Shown here: positions 62,617-64,000 of the stretch, in pieces
How the letters are laid out: every line of letters starts with the position of its first letter
Position numbering within the stretch: position 1 is the stretch's first letter
Assembly: GCF_013340935.1 (NCBI RefSeq)
Contig: NZ_WHOS01000014.1
Span: forward strand, 83,501-147,500
Reading direction: 5' to 3'
Length of the DNA stretch: 64,000 nt
Source of the DNA: Azospirillum melinis
Lineage (GTDB): Bacteria > Pseudomonadota > Alphaproteobacteria > Azospirillales > Azospirillaceae
The notes under the pieces: model-generated
Database searches by the model: none
Told to the model about the DNA's origin: nothing
The model's input: only the letters and a program-made list of their open reading frames with translations
Position numbers and translations under genes: made by a program

Positions 62617-63999
62617 TCAGCAGCTGCTGGCCTTGTTACAGCCCTTCTCCTCGGCCGATGCCGGGGCCGGGGTCCGGGCAAGCTGCATGCCGCTGCGGCT
62701 GTCCTCGAACATTTTTTCGATCGACCGCCGGGCCTGCTGGAACGCCTGAAGTTCCCGCCCTTCCAGCTTCTCGCCGGTCGGCAGATCCACGGAGCGCGGG
62801 TTCACCTGATGTCCGGCCTTCAGCACCTCGTAATGCAGGTGCGGTCCGGTGGAGCGGCCGGTGGTGCCGACATAGCCGATGATGTCGCCCTGATCGACCC
62901 GCGCGCCGCGGCTGATGGATTTGGCGAAGCGGCTCATATGGGCGTAAGCGGTGGAGATCTCGGTGTTGTGGCGGATACGGACATAGTTGCCGTAGGAGCT
63001 GCTGCGTTCCGCGATCTCGATGGTGCCGCGGCCTGCGGCATAGATCGGCGTCCCGTTCGGCGCTCCGAAGTCCACCCCCTTGTGCATCTTGCTGAAGCCC
63101 AGGATCGGGTGGTGCCGCATGCCGAAGCCCGACGTGATGCGGGCGCCGTCGATGGGAGTGCGCAGCAGGGCGCGGCGGATGCTCTCGCCGTCGCCATTGT
63201 AATAGTCGATACGTCCGTCGCGGGTCTTGAAGCGGTAGATCGGCATGTCATCGCCGCTCAGCGTCAGCGAAGCGTACAGCAGTTCGCCCTCGCCGGCCTG
63301 GGTGCCCTCGGCGGTGACCAGCTTCTCATACAGGATCTCGAAACGGTCGCCCGGCTGCAGGTCGCGCTGGAAATCGACGTCATAGGAGAAGTTCTGGATG
63401 AAGGCCATCATGACCGAGATCGGAACCCCGGCCTGCGCGCCCGCCTCGAACAGGCTGGAGCGGATGACACCCTGCGCCGCCACCGGCTTGCGGGTCACCG
63501 GCTTCTCGGTCTGGCTGGAGGTGAAGCCGGCATCGTCCTTGCGCGCAATCGATACCGACCGCAGAGGATCAGGGGCGAACTCGAACCCGACGAACTTGCG
63601 GGCACCGCCGCGGCGCGGTTCGAACAGGACGGTCACATGCTGGCCGACCTGCAGACGGCGCGGGTTATAGACCTCGCGCAGGGCGGCGACGGCATCGTGC
63701 GCATCGTTGGTCGGGACGTTGGCGGTTGCCAGCAGATCCATCAGCGTATCCCCACGGCCGATGGACAGGGTGCGCCGGTCGACCGGTCCGGTGGCTGGAC
63801 CGTCATCCCCTGCATCGTCCTTGGCCTCCGCGGCGCTCTCCGCACCGGTGTTCGGCTTCACCGCCGGCTTGTAGGCATGGGGAGCCCGGCCATTCGGCGC
63901 ATCGGCGTTGCGCGCGACGACAGTCGCAGGCGTCAGCGCACCGGCCGTGATGATGGCAAGCAAGGCGAGCGTGGGAAGGCGGGAGAGCCTCGAACGCAC
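62617..63999 (-). CDS. M23-family peptidoglycan metallopeptidase (start at window edge)
   Basis: 460 aa from GTG 63999; the gene may begin a little beyond the edge, though the signal peptide (LPTLALLAIITAGALTPATVVA) begins here. LysM/OapA-like region about 75-135 (IGRGDTLMDLLATANV), a middle domain, then the M23 domain about 290-400 with zinc ligands in HHPILGFSKMHKGVDF and GPHLHYEV. Cell-wall endopeptidase of the MepM/DipM-like type, in the periplasm. Possibly amidase activator if zinc ligands are not used, but they are intact. Confidence 0.92.
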   Translation of the reverse strand: MRSRLSRLPTLALLAIITAGALTPATVVARNADAPNGRAPHAYKPAVKPNTGAESAAEAKDDAGDDGPATGPVDRRTLSIGRGDTLMDLLATANVPTNDAHDAVAALREVYNPRRLQVGQHVTVLFEPRRGGARKFVGFEFAPDPLRSVSIARKDDAGFTSSQTEKPVTRKPVAAQGVIRSSLFEAGAQAGVPISVMMAFIQNFSYDVDFQRDLQPGDRFEILYEKLVTAEGTQAGEGELLYASLTLSGDDMPIYRFKTRDGRIDYYNGDGESIRRALLRTPIDGARITSGFGMRHHPILGFSKMHKGVDFGAPNGTPIYAAGRGTIEIAERSSSYGNYVRIRHNTEISTAYAHMSRFAKSISRGARVDQGDIIGYVGTTGRSTGPHLHYEVLKAGHQVNPRSVDLPTGEKLEGRELQAFQQARRSIEKMFEDSRSGMQLARTPAPASAEEKGCNKASSC

Positions 64000-64000
64000 C

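Overview
The window looks like a piece of chromosome or chromid from an Azospirillum-like alphaproteobacterium (Rhodospirillales). The grounds are the high-GC codon use, a PAS-chemoreceptor-PilZ protein of the type described in Azospirillum, several PAS-rich kinases and a gshB-yraN-rsmI-lppC cluster. Genus is an inference; no database was searched. I saw no rRNA, tRNA or CRISPR array.

About 1-40.6 kb is accessory DNA. It opens with the 3' part of an M50 protease/HlyD fusion. Three signalling loci follow: a hybrid histidine kinase, a five-PAS HWE kinase with a stand-alone receiver, and an Aer-like chemoreceptor ending in PilZ. Between 11.7 and 18.4 kb lies a four-layer nest of mobile DNA that can be resolved almost to the base. 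A decayed IS21-type istA is split by a transposase-less cassette (11998-18165, 20-bp inverted repeats, 6-bp target duplication) carrying a response regulator and three small genes. That cassette is split by an IS21-family element (13412-17658, 7-bp duplication), which is in turn split by an ISL3-family element (15920-17637, 8-bp duplication). The IS21 insertion broke a small gene whose reconstructed frame ends in an ATGA overlap with the next gene.

From 18.4 to 37 kb come a large membrane hybrid kinase, a BCS1-like AAA ATPase with an HTH protein, an IetA/IetS-type AAA ATPase plus subtilase pair (a known plasmid-incompatibility and anti-phage module), a ribbon-helix-helix regulator, an unidentified 633-aa protein and a Tn7-like operon tnsA-tniA-tniB-tniQ joined by stop/start overlaps. 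A chemoreceptor tail, a GGDEF-EAL protein and a triple TTAGCTG repeat lead to a 5'-truncated comM. comM is a known target of Tn7-like islands, so the accessory block probably ends here.

From 40.6 kb to the end the content is core-like: a TAP-type hydrolase, MarR, a Pcp-family protein that has lost its catalytic cysteine, trpS, cupin, LysR, gshB, a SirB1-like protein, yraN, rsmI, lppC, a four-gene polar amino-acid ABC importer, a YidE/AspT-type transporter, ccmAB, a periplasmic glutathione peroxidase, motA, a FemAB-like protein and an M23 peptidase. A short motif, AGGTAAGGAT or its core, recurs in seven gaps of this core part and was not noticed in the accessory part.
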